Assembly (NCBI GenBank): GCA_040753075.1
Contig: JBFMHA010000026.1
Span: 1-39,487, forward strand
DNA: 39,487 nucleotides
DNA from: UBA6814 sp040753075
Lineage (GTDB): Bacteria; Desulfobacterota; Desulfovibrionia; Desulfovibrionales; Desulfovibrionaceae
Direction of reading: 5' to 3'
The notes beneath the pieces were generated by a model. That model saw only the letters and a list, made by a program, of their open reading frames with translations, did no database searches and was not told where the DNA came from. The position numbers were made by a program, and so were the translations under genes. The first letter of the stretch is position 1, and each line of letters opens with the position of its first letter. Positions 1 to 9,700 of the stretch are shown piece after piece.

Positions 1-10
1 ACGACGAACC

Positions 11-45
11 GCCCGGCCGGGTGCCCCGGCCGGGCGTTTCCATTT
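11..45 (+). terminator. Probable rho-independent terminator of a gene left of the window
   Basis: A perfect 10-bp stem (GCCCGGCCGG at 11-20, CCGGCCGGGC at 26-35) encloses a 5-nt loop and is followed by a moderately T-rich stretch (GTTTCCATTTCG). The T bias lies on the + strand side, so it probably ends a rightward gene outside the window. It could also serve the leftward U32 gene ending at 60, although that side lacks a T run. Confidence 0.6.
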
Positions 46-59
46 CGTTCGTCAGGAGG

Positions 60-2144
60 CTAGAGCAGGTCCAGGTCCCAGTTGAACTGGGAGAAGCGGG
101 CCGCGGTGGGCACGGCCTTGGGCTTGTGCTCCACCAGCCGGATGAACATGGCGTAGCCCGCCCGGGCCAACTCGCCCTCGTGGCCGCCCAGGTCCAGGCC
201 CCAGCCGGGGTAGATCCACACGTCGTCGCCCACGTCCCGGGCCCAGCACACCTCGCCCTTGGGGCTCTCCACCGGGACCCCGGCCTTGACGCCGGACAGG
301 CCCGCCCGGGTGACGCCCAGGGGCCACTGGCCGCGGGTCACGATGCCCAGGGGCAGGCAGCTCTGGGAGGGCAGGGCCAGCAGGTCCGCGCCGGGCAGCT
401 CCGGGCTCACCACCGCGCCGTGAAAGCCCAGCCGGGCCAGGGCCGCGATGGCCAGGGGGTTGGCCGTGTTGCAGAAGGGGCCGGCCCAGAGGGTCAGGGG
501 CCGGGGCGGCCGTTCGCTGCGCTCCCGGCGCTCCGGGTGCTCGGGGCGCCCGGGACGCTCCCCGCGCCCCTTCGGCGCGGGCCGCTCGGCCGCCCGCTCG
601 ACCTGCGCCATGAATCCCTCGAACAGGCCGATCTGCCAGGGGGCGTTGAGCACGAAGTTGCAGGCCCCGGCCCGCCGGGCCTTGGTCACGGACTCGTACC
701 AGGCCGCCTCGTCCGAGGGCCAGATCGCCGGGGGCAGCCACCACCAGGCCCGGCCGCGCAGGCCGCGGGGCGGCTCCTGGGGCTTGGGCATGAGCCACAG
801 GCCCAGCTCGTCCGTCACCTTTTCCTTGCCCTGGCGGCGGACCACGGTCATGCGCAGGATCTTGCCCCGGCCGGGCCGCGGCGCGGGCTTGGGCAGGACG
901 GGGGTGAATTCCGGGGCCTCGGCCGGCTCGGGCCGGGCCTTGGCCTGGAACTCCCGGGAAAGGCCGTTCAGGATGTTCATGAGCTCCGGCTCGCGGCGGT
1001 CCACCAGGAACACCGGGGAGCCCACGGCCGGGGCAGGGCCGCGGCCGCCCGGCACGGTGAGCCTGCCGCCCTTGGGCACGGCCTTGCGCACCGGCAGGGT
1101 GCGGTGGCCGGGCTGGTCCTCGAAGCCGATGCGCAGCAGGTCCCCGGGGATGAGCGCCAGCCGGGGGCTCACGCTGAAGCCCGCGCCGGTTCCCGTGGTC
1201 TTGCCCACGAACAGGCCCGACCCGGTGTGCTTGTCGGGCTCCACCGGGATCTGCGGCCGCTGGGGCAGGAAGCGGTAGTGGGTGGTGGGCCGGGACAGGG
1301 CCTGCTCCAGCAGGCCCAGGGCGGTCTTCTTGGCCGCCGGGTCCGCGGGGTGGTCGCGCAGGAGCCGGTAGGCGGTGGTGGTGTAGTACACGTAGTGAGG
1401 GCCCTTCTTGCGGCCCTCGATCTTCCAGGCCGCGACCTGGGGCAGGTCGAGCATGGTGCGGGCCAGCACGTCCAGGGACAGGTCGTTGCAGGAGAAGATC
1501 CGCGCCTTGCGGCCCTTGGCGGAGTAGACCCGGCGGCAGGGCTGGACGCAGCGGCCGCGCAGGCCGCTCTTGCCGCCCAGGTAGCTGCTCCACCAGCAGC
1601 GGCCGGACACGTTGTAGCACAGGGCCCCGTGCACGAAGACCTCCAGGGAGAGCCCCTCGGGGCAGGCCGCGGCGCAGGCCTTGACCTCGTCCACGGACAG
1701 CTCCCGGGGCAGGACCACCCGGTCCGCGCCCAGGCGGCGGGCCACGGCCAGGCCCGCGGGGTGGGTCACGGCGGCCAGGGTGGAGAAGTGCAGTTCGCCG
1801 TCGAACCCGGCCTGGCGCACCGCGTCGGCCAGGCCCAAATCCTGGACAATGAGCCCGGCGGGCTTTACGGTGCGGCTCAGGCGCGCGGCCAGGCGGCCGG
1901 CCGCGGCCAGGTCCCCGGGCTTGGCCAGGACGTTCATGGCCACGTAGAGCCTGGCCCCCTTGTCCCGGCCCAGGTCGGCCAGGGCGGCCAGTTCGGAGAG
2001 GCTGAAGTTCTCGGCCTCCATGCGCGCGGAAAAGTGCTTGAGTCCGGCGTACACCGCGTCCGCCCCCGCGGCCAGGGCCGCCAGGAAGGACTGGGTGTCG
2101 CCGGCCGGGGCCAGGATTTCGGGTCGGTGGTGTGTCTGGTTCAT
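60..2144 (-). CDS. Peptidase U32 family protein (RlhA/TrhP-like)
   Basis: This 694-residue protein belongs to the U32 'collagenase-like' family. Characterised members act in RNA hydroxylation (RlhA on 23S rRNA, TrhP on tRNA) rather than clear proteolysis. The N-terminus (PEILAPAGDTQSFLAALAAG) is typical. The U32 signature is visible near residues 165-190 as EVFVHGALCYNVSGRCWWSS, followed by GRCVQPCRR; these cysteines are the likely Fe-S or metal ligands. A basic, proline-rich linker (about residues 525-550) precedes a C-terminal domain of about 140 residues. The start is the ATG at 2144, preceded by a weak GGGCGGA. The gene diverges from pyrK across 55 bp. The family is clear; the substrate cannot be told from sequence. 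Confidence 0.88.
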   Translation of the reverse strand: MNQTHHRPEILAPAGDTQSFLAALAAGADAVYAGLKHFSARMEAENFSLSELAALADLGRDKGARLYVAMNVLAKPGDLAAAGRLAARLSRTVKPAGLIVQDLGLADAVRQAGFDGELHFSTLAAVTHPAGLAVARRLGADRVVLPRELSVDEVKACAAACPEGLSLEVFVHGALCYNVSGRCWWSSYLGGKSGLRGRCVQPCRRVYSAKGRKARIFSCNDLSLDVLARTMLDLPQVAAWKIEGRKKGPHYVYYTTTAYRLLRDHPADPAAKKTALGLLEQALSRPTTHYRFLPQRPQIPVEPDKHTGSGLFVGKTTGTGAGFSVSPRLALIPGDLLRIGFEDQPGHRTLPVRKAVPKGGRLTVPGGRGPAPAVGSPVFLVDRREPELMNILNGLSREFQAKARPEPAEAPEFTPVLPKPAPRPGRGKILRMTVVRRQGKEKVTDELGLWLMPKPQEPPRGLRGRAWWWLPPAIWPSDEAAWYESVTKARRAGACNFVLNAPWQIGLFEGFMAQVERAAERPAPKGRGERPGRPEHPERRERSERPPRPLTLWAGPFCNTANPLAIAALARLGFHGAVVSPELPGADLLALPSQSCLPLGIVTRGQWPLGVTRAGLSGVKAGVPVESPKGEVCWARDVGDDVWIYPGWGLDLGGHEGELARAGYAMFIRLVEHKPKAVPTAARFSQFNWDLDLL

Positions 2145-2199
2145 GCTCTATCCGCCCTTCGGCGGGAATCCGCACAGCGGCGGGAAAGGGAAGAGGTTC
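2145..2199. promoter_or_regulatory. Short divergent spacer with hairpin
   Basis: The 55-bp spacer between the U32 gene and pyrK must hold 5' signals for both. It contains a small hairpin, CCGCC-CTTC-GGCGG (2152-2165), and the purine-rich pyrK ribosome-binding site GGGAAGAGG (2188-2196). I see no good -35/-10 pair, so the promoters may lie inside the neighbouring genes. Confidence 0.35.
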
Positions 2200-2997
2200 A
2201 TGCAGTACGACGCGTGCCAAGACGTGAAGGTACTCGCTGTGGAGCGCTTCGGCAAGGCTCCGGATGGCGGGCCGGCCGTGGTGGAGATCGTCCTGGAGAA
2301 TCCGGGCTGGGCCGTGCGGCCCGGCCAGTTCGTCATGGTGCGGCCCGCGGCCTGGGGCCTGGATCTGCTCTGGGCCCGGCCCTTCTCCGTGTACCGGGCG
2401 AGCGGGCGGGCCGTCCACCTGCTGGTGGCGGTGGTGGGCCGGGGCACGGCCCGGCTGGCCGAGCTCGCGCCCGGCGACAGCGTGACCATGTGGGGGCCGC
2501 TGGGCTCCTTCTTCGCCAGGGAGGAGCAGCCGACCCTGCTCCTGGGCGGAGGCATCGGCGTGGCCCCCTTCCGGGCCTACGCCGAATCCCATCCCCGGCC
2601 GGACCTGCTGCGCCTGGTCTTCGGGCACACCCTGCCGCTCTCGGCCTACCCCTGGCCGGACCTGGCCGGCGGCGCGGCGGCCGAGGAGCTCCACGAGCAG
2701 GGCCGCGAGGACCTGGCCCGCTTCATCGCCCTGCTGGAGACCCGCATCGGCGAGCTGCCGGCCGAAGGCCTGGTCCTGGCCTGCGGGCCTCTGCCCATGC
2801 TCAAGACGGTCAAGGACCTGGCGGCACGTGCCGGGGTGCGCTGCCAGCTCTCCCTGGAGAACCGCATGGCCTGCGGGGTGGGGGCGTGCCTGGGCTGCGT
2901 GTGCAAGACCGCCGCGGGCGACCTGGCGCAGGTGTGCTCCCGCGGCCCGGTGTTCTGGGCCCAGGACCTGGACCTGGGCGGGGAGGTGCGGCCGTGA
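2200..2997 (+). CDS. pyrK: Dihydroorotate dehydrogenase electron transfer subunit PyrK
   Basis: This 265-residue iron-sulfur flavoprotein passes electrons from class 1B dihydroorotate dehydrogenase to NAD+ in pyrimidine synthesis. The FAD-binding motif ARPFSVYRAS lies near residue 60 and the nucleotide-binding stretch LLGGGIGVAPFRAYAE near residue 115. The C-terminus has the [2Fe-2S] ligand cluster CGVGACLGC with a further Cys in AQVCSRG. The chosen ATG at 2200 follows GGGAAGAGG; an upstream in-frame extension would run antisense into the U32 gene and lacks family similarity. The stop overlaps the pyrD GTG start by 4 bp (GTGA), so translation is probably coupled and the two subunits made together. 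The length is normal for the family. Confidence 0.95.
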   Translation: MQYDACQDVKVLAVERFGKAPDGGPAVVEIVLENPGWAVRPGQFVMVRPAAWGLDLLWARPFSVYRASGRAVHLLVAVVGRGTARLAELAPGDSVTMWGPLGSFFAREEQPTLLLGGGIGVAPFRAYAESHPRPDLLRLVFGHTLPLSAYPWPDLAGGAAAEELHEQGREDLARFIALLETRIGELPAEGLVLACGPLPMLKTVKDLAARAGVRCQLSLENRMACGVGACLGCVCKTAAGDLAQVCSRGPVFWAQDLDLGGEVRP

Positions 2998-3905
2998 ACC
3001 TTGCCGTGGATTTCGCCGGACTCAAGCTCAAGAATCCCGTGCTCACCGCCTCGGGCACCTTCGGCTACGGCCTGGAGTTCGCCCGCTACGGCGACCTGGC
3101 GGCCCTGGGCGGCATCGTGGTCAAGGGCCTGTCCCTCAAGCCCCGGGCCGGCAACCCCATGCCGCGCATCGCCGAGACCCCGGCGGGCATGCTCAACGCC
3201 ATCGGCATCCAGAACATCGGGGCCGAGCGGTTCATCGCCGAGCGCCTGCCCCGCCTGCCCTGGAGGGACGTGCCCGTCCTGGCCAACCTCTATGCCTGCG
3301 ACCCGGCGGAGTACGCCGAACTGGCCGGGCTCCTGGCGGCCCAGGAGGGGGTGGCGGCCCTGGAGGTGAACATCTCCTGCCCCAACGTGGCCGCGGGCGG
3401 CGCGCTGTTCGGCGCGGACCCCCGGGCCGCGGCCCGGGTCACGGAGGCGGTGCGCGGCGCGGCCGGGGACAAGCCGGTCATCGTGAAGCTCTCGCCCAAC
3501 GTCACGGACATCGCCGAGATCGCCCGGGCCGTGGTGGACGCGGGCGCGCACGGGCTGTCCCTCATCAACACCCTCACCGGCATGGCCGTGGACGCCCGCA
3601 CCCGGCGGCCGCGCCTGGCCAACGTGGTGGGCGGGCTCTCGGGCCCGGCCATCAAGCCGGTGGCCCTGCGCTGCGTGTGGCAGGCGTGCCGGGCGGTCAA
3701 GGTCCCGGTCATGGGCATGGGCGGCATCGCCTCGGCCGAGGACGCGCTGGAGTTCATCCTGGTGGGCGCGGCCGCGGTGCAGGTGGGCACCGCCAACTTC
3801 ATCCGGCCGGACTTCAGCTTCCGTCTGGTTGAAGAATTGCCGATATTGATGCAGAAGTGGGGCATCGCCTCCCTGGACGAATACAGGGGAAGCCTCAAGC
3901 TCTGA
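2994..3905 (+). CDS. pyrD: Dihydroorotate dehydrogenase, class 1B catalytic subunit PyrD
   Basis: This 303-residue FMN enzyme oxidises dihydroorotate to orotate, the fourth step of UMP synthesis. It opens with VDFAGLKLKNPVLTASGTFG, typical of class 1B. The catalytic cysteine is in VNISCPNV, and KLSPNVTDI is the conserved orotate/FMN-contacting region. The FMN phosphate site is near the end (MGMGGIASAEDALEF and GAAAVQVGTANF). Translation starts at a GTG that overlaps the pyrK stop. Together with PyrK it should form the NAD-dependent heterotetramer known from Gram-positives and many Desulfobacterota, rather than the quinone-linked class 2 enzyme of E. coli. Confidence 0.96.
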   Translation: MNLAVDFAGLKLKNPVLTASGTFGYGLEFARYGDLAALGGIVVKGLSLKPRAGNPMPRIAETPAGMLNAIGIQNIGAERFIAERLPRLPWRDVPVLANLYACDPAEYAELAGLLAAQEGVAALEVNISCPNVAAGGALFGADPRAAARVTEAVRGAAGDKPVIVKLSPNVTDIAEIARAVVDAGAHGLSLINTLTGMAVDARTRRPRLANVVGGLSGPAIKPVALRCVWQACRAVKVPVMGMGGIASAEDALEFILVGAAAVQVGTANFIRPDFSFRLVEELPILMQKWGIASLDEYRGSLKL

Positions 3906-3930
3906 ACCGCGTCCGTCTCGCGGAGGACCC

Positions 3931-4650
3931 ATGCGCCGCCTCGCCCGCCTCCTGGCCCTGTGCCTGCTCCTGGCCCTTCCCGCGCCGGCCCGGGCCATGG
4001 ACGCCCAGAAGGTGTTCGCCAGGACCTCGGGTTCGGTGGTGGTGGTCCTGGGCCTCAACGGCTTCAACCGACCCGAGAAGTTCGGCTCGGGCTTCGTGGT
4101 GGAGGACGGGACCAGAATCATCACGAACTACCACGTCATCGAGGGCGCGTCCGAGGTGGTCATCAAGACCCCGGACGACAAGGTGGCCAAGGTGGAGGTG
4201 GTGGACACGGACTCCATCCAGGACCTGGCCCTGCTCAAGCTCGACGGCGCCGGGCCGCCCCTGGAGATAGCCACGGAGTTGCCCCAGGTGGGCCAGGAGG
4301 TGGCGGCCATCGGTTCGCCCAAGGGCCTGGAGCGGACACTGTCCACCGGCATCGTGAGCGCCCTGCGCAAGCAGGACGGCCGGGAGGTGGTGCAGATCAC
4401 CGCGCCGGTGTCCCAGGGCTCCAGCGGCGGGCCGGTGCTCGACGCCGAGGGCCGGGTGGTGGGGGTGGCCAGCTTCGGGGCCAAGGAGGGCCAGAACCTC
4501 AATTTCGCCATCCCCTGCACCACGCTGCTGCGCTTTTTGGGACGGCCGGCGGCCCAGCGCAAGAGCTTCGAGCCGGCGCCTGAGCAGCGCCTGGAAGTCG
4601 AGAAGGGCGCGGACGGCTCCATCACCATCATCCAGAAGAAGAAACGGTAG
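3931..4650 (+). CDS. Secreted trypsin-like serine protease, HtrA-type without PDZ domain
   Basis: This 239-residue protein has a signal peptide (MRRLARLLALCLLLALPAP, likely cleaved after ARA) and a chymotrypsin-fold protease domain of the HtrA/DegP type. The catalytic triad is visible: His in NYHVIEG, Asp in DLALLKL and Ser in QGSSGGPV. Unlike DegP or DegS it stops soon after the protease domain, leaving a charged tail ending QKKKR and no PDZ domain. A good ribosome-binding site (GGAGG, 3922-3926) precedes the ATG. It lies 25 bp behind pyrD and is probably cotranscribed. A periplasmic quality-control or processing role is inferred; the substrate is unknown. Confidence 0.88.
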   Translation: MRRLARLLALCLLLALPAPARAMDAQKVFARTSGSVVVVLGLNGFNRPEKFGSGFVVEDGTRIITNYHVIEGASEVVIKTPDDKVAKVEVVDTDSIQDLALLKLDGAGPPLEIATELPQVGQEVAAIGSPKGLERTLSTGIVSALRKQDGREVVQITAPVSQGSSGGPVLDAEGRVVGVASFGAKEGQNLNFAIPCTTLLRFLGRPAAQRKSFEPAPEQRLEVEKGADGSITIIQKKKR

Positions 4651-4656
4651 GGCGGC

Positions 4657-5610
4657 TCAGGCCCGGCGCAGGCAGGCCTCGGCCAGGGCCCGGGCGTGGG
4701 CCTTGGGCAGGTTGTGCAGCCGGGGGTAGAGGGCCGCGCAGTCGGCGTAGGACAGCCGCGCCGCCAGGTCCGCGCAGCGGGCCTCGTCCGCGGTGTGGGG
4801 GAACTCCCCCGGCCCGGCCTCCTGTTCGTCCTTTCCGAGAATCTTGATGTAGATAAGGGCGCGCGCGGCCAGCAGGTCGGCGCGGGGGCTCTCGCGCCCA
4901 GGCCGGAAGGTGTAGAGCATGGTCAGCACGTCCCCCGGCCCCAGCACCTGCCCCTTGCCGCAGAGCGGCCGGGCCGCGGGCTCCAGGAGCCGGCGCACCG
5001 CCACCCGCCAGCCCGGGGGCAGGACCCGGCGCAGCTCCCCGGGCAGGGCCGCGTGGATGTAGCCGGCCTCCACCGCCATGTCCGGGCGGTTTTCCGCCAG
5101 CCCGGCTATGGCCTCGGCCCGCAGGGCGTCCCGCAGGCGGCCCCGGGCCGCGTCGGCCCGGGCGAAGGCCTGCACCGACCGCACCACCGCGCCGAAGTCC
5201 TCCGCCCCGGCCGCCGAGTAGAACCCGAGCAGGGCCGCGCTCCAGTCACGCTCCGCGGCATACGCCCGGCTGCGCCGGGACCCGGGCGGGATGTCCCCGG
5301 GAGCGCCCCCGGAGATGAAGAACTCGTGGATGGCGAAAAGCTCCTCCATGAACGGGTCGCACTGGACCAGCACGGTCCCGGCGGCGTGCAGCCGCCGGTA
5401 CATCTCCAGCGAGGCCCGGGCGAAGGCCGGGAATTCGTAGTCCGCGGCCATGAGGTAGTCGTCGTCCGGGATGCGGCCGGCCAGCATGTCCGCGAACTGG
5501 GGGTGGGGCGGCTCCTCCAGCACGACCAGCGACGCCCCGGCCATGGCCGCCTCGGCCAGGGGCAGGGTTTCGGGCCGGTGGGAGGTGAGGAGGACGGCGC
5601 AGGTCTTCAT
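4657..5610 (-). CDS. Conserved-looking hypothetical protein
   Basis: I do not recognise this 317-residue protein. It has no signal peptide or membrane segment. It starts MKTCAVLLTSHRPETLPLAE, suggesting an alpha/beta fold, and has acidic and aromatic stretches (MAADYEFPAFARASLEMYRR, FMEELFAIHEFF) and an alanine- and arginine-rich helical middle. The ATG at 5610 is 13 bp beyond the mutY stop; an earlier start at 5661 would overlap mutY by 38 bp and adds residues of poor quality. It is the last gene of a leftward group and converges on the protease gene with only 6 bp between stops and no visible terminator. No function is proposed. Confidence 0.75.
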   Translation of the reverse strand: MKTCAVLLTSHRPETLPLAEAAMAGASLVVLEEPPHPQFADMLAGRIPDDDYLMAADYEFPAFARASLEMYRRLHAAGTVLVQCDPFMEELFAIHEFFISGGAPGDIPPGSRRSRAYAAERDWSAALLGFYSAAGAEDFGAVVRSVQAFARADAARGRLRDALRAEAIAGLAENRPDMAVEAGYIHAALPGELRRVLPPGWRVAVRRLLEPAARPLCGKGQVLGPGDVLTMLYTFRPGRESPRADLLAARALIYIKILGKDEQEAGPGEFPHTADEARCADLAARLSYADCAALYPRLHNLPKAHARALAEACLRRA

Positions 5611-5623
5611 GGCGCAGCCGGGG

Positions 5624-6724
5624 TCAGGAGGGAGCGAGCAGCCGCTCCAGACGTCCCTCAATCTCCAGTCGGTCCAGGAGCTTGCGGTGTCCGGCGGGGA
5701 AGGCCAGGCCGGCCAGGTCGGCGGCGTCGGCCCAGCGAAAGGTGTCGGCCGCGTGCAGCACGGGTTGGGTGCGGCCGTTCTCCAGCGTGAGCAGGAAGCA
5801 GTGCAGGGCCACGCGGTAGGTGGTGTAGCCGTGCGACACCAGGCCCAGGGGCTCGGCCACCCGCACGGGGAACTCGGTCTCCTCCATGAACTCCCGCACC
5901 ACCGCGGCCTCCGGGGTTTCGTCCGGCTCCACCTGGCCGCCCGGAAACTCCCACAGGCCGGCCCAGACCCCGGGCGTCGGCCGCTTCTGCACGAAGATGC
6001 GGCCCTGGTGGGCCAGCACCCCGGTGCAGACCGTCAGCGGCGTGATGGCCTTGCGCGGGGAGCGCACCGGCCTCTCCTCCACGACGCCCAGCCGCCGCGC
6101 CTCGCAGAGGTCAGAGATCGGGCAGTCCCCACAGCGCGGGACACGGGAGCAGACCAACGCGCCCAACTCCATGAGGGCCTGGTTGAACTCCCGGGCTCGG
6201 CCCGGGGGGAGCAGCTCCGCGGCCAGGGCCGCGATGCGCCGCTTGCCCCGGGCCGTGGCCAGGGAATCGTCCACGTCGAAGGCCCGGGCCAGCACCCGCT
6301 CCACGTTGGCGTCGGCCAGGGGCTCGTCCCGGCCGAAGGCTATGCTGGCCACCGCGGCCGCGGTGTAGGGCCCGATCCCGGGCAGGCCGCGCAGGGCCGC
6401 GGGGTCCTCGGGCACCCGGCCGGCGTGCTCCCGGACCATGGCCCGGGCCGCGGCCTGGAGGTTGCGCGCCCGGGCGTAGTAGCCCAGGCCTTCCCAGAGC
6501 TTGAGCACCTCCTCCTCCGGCGCCCGGGCCAGGCCCGCCGGGTCCGGGAAGCGCTCCAGGAAGCGGGTGAAGAAGGGCGCCACCCGGTCCATCCGGGTCT
6601 GCTGCAGCATGACCTCGGACACCAGCACGGCCCAGGGCGCGTAGTCCCGGCGCCAGGGCAGGTCCCGGCCCCGGGCCGCGAACCAGTCCAGGAGGCGTGC
6701 GCGATACGCGGCGTGCCGGGGCAT
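5624..6724 (-). CDS. mutY: A/G-specific adenine glycosylase MutY with Nudix domain
   Basis: MutY removes adenine mispaired with 8-oxoguanine. This 366-residue protein has the full layout: catalytic Glu in SEVMLQQTRM (near residue 40), helix-hairpin-helix LPGIGPYTAAAVAS, catalytic Asp in ADANVERVLARAF, and four cysteines for a [4Fe-4S] cluster in CSRVPRCGDCPISDLC. Spacing of the first pair is CX5C rather than the usual CX6C. The C-terminal 8-oxoG recognition domain carries a nearly complete Nudix box (GQVEPDE then REFMEET), whereas many MutY proteins have a degenerate one. The start ATG follows the adenylate cyclase stop by one base, so the two are surely cotranscribed. Confidence 0.95.
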   Translation of the reverse strand: MPRHAAYRARLLDWFAARGRDLPWRRDYAPWAVLVSEVMLQQTRMDRVAPFFTRFLERFPDPAGLARAPEEEVLKLWEGLGYYARARNLQAAARAMVREHAGRVPEDPAALRGLPGIGPYTAAAVASIAFGRDEPLADANVERVLARAFDVDDSLATARGKRRIAALAAELLPPGRAREFNQALMELGALVCSRVPRCGDCPISDLCEARRLGVVEERPVRSPRKAITPLTVCTGVLAHQGRIFVQKRPTPGVWAGLWEFPGGQVEPDETPEAAVVREFMEETEFPVRVAEPLGLVSHGYTTYRVALHCFLLTLENGRTQPVLHAADTFRWADAADLAGLAFPAGHRKLLDRLEIEGRLERLLAPS

Positions 6725-6725
6725 G

Positions 6726-9700
6726 TCAGAACTTGGGCTTGGGGCAGACCGAGCGTTCCGGGATGAAGTAGTCCATCTCCGGCTTCTCGGGCAGGTCGGT
6801 TTCCAGCAAGGCTTCCAGGAACCCCAGGGGGTTTTCCGTGACCAGGGTGTCCCTGACCGCCACCGTGCGGCAGAACAGCTCGCCCCAGTTGGTGGAGTAG
6901 ACCACCGAGACCTCCATGGGTTCGGCCTTTTCCCGCTGCTTGGCGAAATTGAGCGCGAAGAGGGCCCTGACCACCCGTTCCGGGTTCAGGGTCTCGTTGA
7001 TGTCGGTGTTGAACGTGGCCGAGCCCGGGAAGAACTGCAGGAGCTTGGCGAGCAGGCCCTCGATGTCCCGCACCGTGACCGGCGAGATGGAGTAGTCGCC
7101 GCGCAGCGCCATCTTGGCGTTGTACAGGCTGTTGGAGGCCAGCCAGGTGAGGATATCCACGATGTCCTTGCCCGCGCGCAGGTTCTGGGGCTTGAGCAGG
7201 GCGGAGGTGGAGACCTCCTGGGAGCCGGTGACGTACCAGTCCTCGGGCGCGCCGATCTTCTTGCCGTGGGCCGCGAAGTGCAGCACCCGGAAGGGCACGC
7301 CGCCCAGGGACACGAAGGGGATGTGCTCGATCTTGTTCTTGCGCTTGGAGAACGAGGAGAAGATCTTGCGGCCCAGTTTGGTCAGGTCCTGGGGGGTGAT
7401 GGCGATGCCGGCGCCGCCGGACTGCTGCTCGCGCACCTTGAGGTAGGTGCGGATGATGAACTTGTTCACCAGCCCGCCGATGTGGAGCAGCCGGTCGAAG
7501 GACCACTCCTCTCCGGCCTGGTCCGCGGCCGCCCCCAGGCTGGAGCCGGCGCCCAGGAAGAGGTCGCGGATCTCCTTCTCCTCCCAGCGGGCCACGGCCG
7601 CGGGGGCCACGCACATCTCCCGGACCTTGGTCTTGAGGAAGAAGGACAGCCGCACCAGGTGCAGGGACTCCTTGTCCTGGATCTGGCGGTAGAAGTCCGA
7701 GACCTCCTTGAACAGGAGGAGGTAGGGGTCGGCGGTGAGCAGGGAGACCCGGCTGTTGAGCACGTTGGCCTTGAGCCGGTCGCAGAGCAGGGTGAGGTCC
7801 TGGGTGGCCGGGCCGCCCTGGGCCGCGATGTACTTCTCCAGCAGCCCGAACTTCATGATGGACTTGAACGGGCTCTTGAGGGCCTTGACGATCTGCCACA
7901 GGGAGGCGCCGAAGAACTCCTCGGCCGGGATCCCCTCCAGGTTGCCCAGGTCCACGAAGAATCCGGCCAGGGGGGTGCGGGCCAGGAAGTCCAGGACCCC
8001 GGCGTAGGCCGCATTGTCCGCGCCGGGCGGGGTGACGCACCAGGCCGGCAGCTTGCCCGACACCAGGAGCACGGTGCGGTAGAACTCCTCCTTGAGCAGC
8101 ATGGCCTGGGCCGTGCCCGAACTCTCCGCGTCCGAGACCCCGAAGTTGTTGGCCTGGATGCGGGTGAGGTCCATGGTGAAGAAGTGGACCTCCACGTCGA
8201 AGGTGGCGTCGGCCCACTGTTCGATGGCCTCCAGCTTGTAGGTCAGGCCGTCCACCATGACCTCGGGCATGTCCTCGGGATCGTAGCACACCCAGTAGTC
8301 CAGGTCCGAGGCGGCGGTCTGGGCCACGGTGCCCACGCTGCCGATGGTGTACAGGGCCTGGATGAGCACCGGGTCGGGCTCCTCCCGGGGCATGTCCACC
8401 GAGGGGAAGTGCTTGCGGGCGATTTCCAGCACCGTGCAGGTGGGGGTGTATCCGGCCATGCGGCAGGGCAGGGCCAGGGGGGGTATCTCGCTGAACCGCT
8501 CGAAGACCTCGGTGTGCAGAAGGAAGGGGGCCAGGAGGTAGCACTCGGACTTCACCGGCCCCATGCGCTCCAGGCACCAGTCGGTGCGGCGCTGGTTGTT
8601 GGTCAGGAAGGCCAGGCTCTTGGCCCGGGCGTCGCGCAGGTCCAGGTAGCGCTGCACGATGTCCGTGGCCAGGCGGGAGGCGTCCGCGTCCGCGGGCCCG
8701 GCGAACACCTCGTCCGCGGGCATGCCCTCGGCCCCGGCGGCCAGGCGGTCCAGCCAGGCGTCCTCGGCGGCCAGGAGGTGCGGGTTGTCGGTGATGAGCC
8801 CGGCGAAGGCGGTGTGGGCGAAGGACACGGCGTAGAGTTCGGAGGTGGTGGCGGTGAGCCCGTGCAGGACGGCGTAGCGCAGGTCGCACAGGATGAACTC
8901 CAGGCCTCCGGCCCGCACGCCGCAGATCCGGCCGCCCGACAGGTCGCTGCCGCGCAGGCGCACTCCGCGCAGGGCGGAGTTGAAGAGGCCCAGGCCCCAG
9001 AGGGAGCATTCGTGCAGGCGCACCGCCAGCAGGGTGCAGCGGCACATCTGCGCCCCGGCCAGGGCGCACAGGGAGAAGCTGCAGTCCTCGAAGGAGCAGT
9101 CGAAGAAGCGGGCGCCCTCGAAGTCGCAGTCCTCGAAGGTGCAGCGCACGAACCGGACCTTGGCGAGCACGCTCCCGGCAAAGCGGCCCGCGGCGATGGC
9201 GCAGCCGGTGAAAGTCACGTCCTCCAGGAGATGGGAGGCGAAATCCGGGGCGCGGAGGCTTTGGTCCTTGTAGGCCTTGCCCGACACCGCGCCGCCCTTG
9301 GCCGGACCGCGCTCCTCGCGCGGCTTGCCGCCCTCGCCGAAGGAGATGCTGATGCCCTCGCCGCCGCCCCCGAAGGAGAAGAGGGAGCTCTTCTCCGACT
9401 TCTTGTCCTTGGCTTTGGCCGGGGCCGGGGCCTTGCACCGGTCCATTTCGGCCCTGGCCGCGGCCTGGTCCGGCGCCGCGGGCCGGGCCGGGATGTGGGA
9501 GGCCAGGGCGCTGCGGACCTTGGCGGAGCCCTCGTCGGCATCCTGCAGGCAACTGTTGGCCCAGCCCGGATCCAGGCGGGCCAGGACCTTGAACAGGGGC
9601 AGGGCCGCCGCGTTCCGGGCCGCGGCGGGCAGGGCCTCCAGGAACCGGTCGTACTCGGCCCGGGAGAGCAGGAGCAGGCGGGCGAGAACCGAGGTGCGCA

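Noticed and set aside
21..2700. Long open frames opposite the U32 gene and pyrK
   Set aside because: They are antisense shadows caused by high GC content; their translations are Gly/Pro/Arg/His-rich with no family features.
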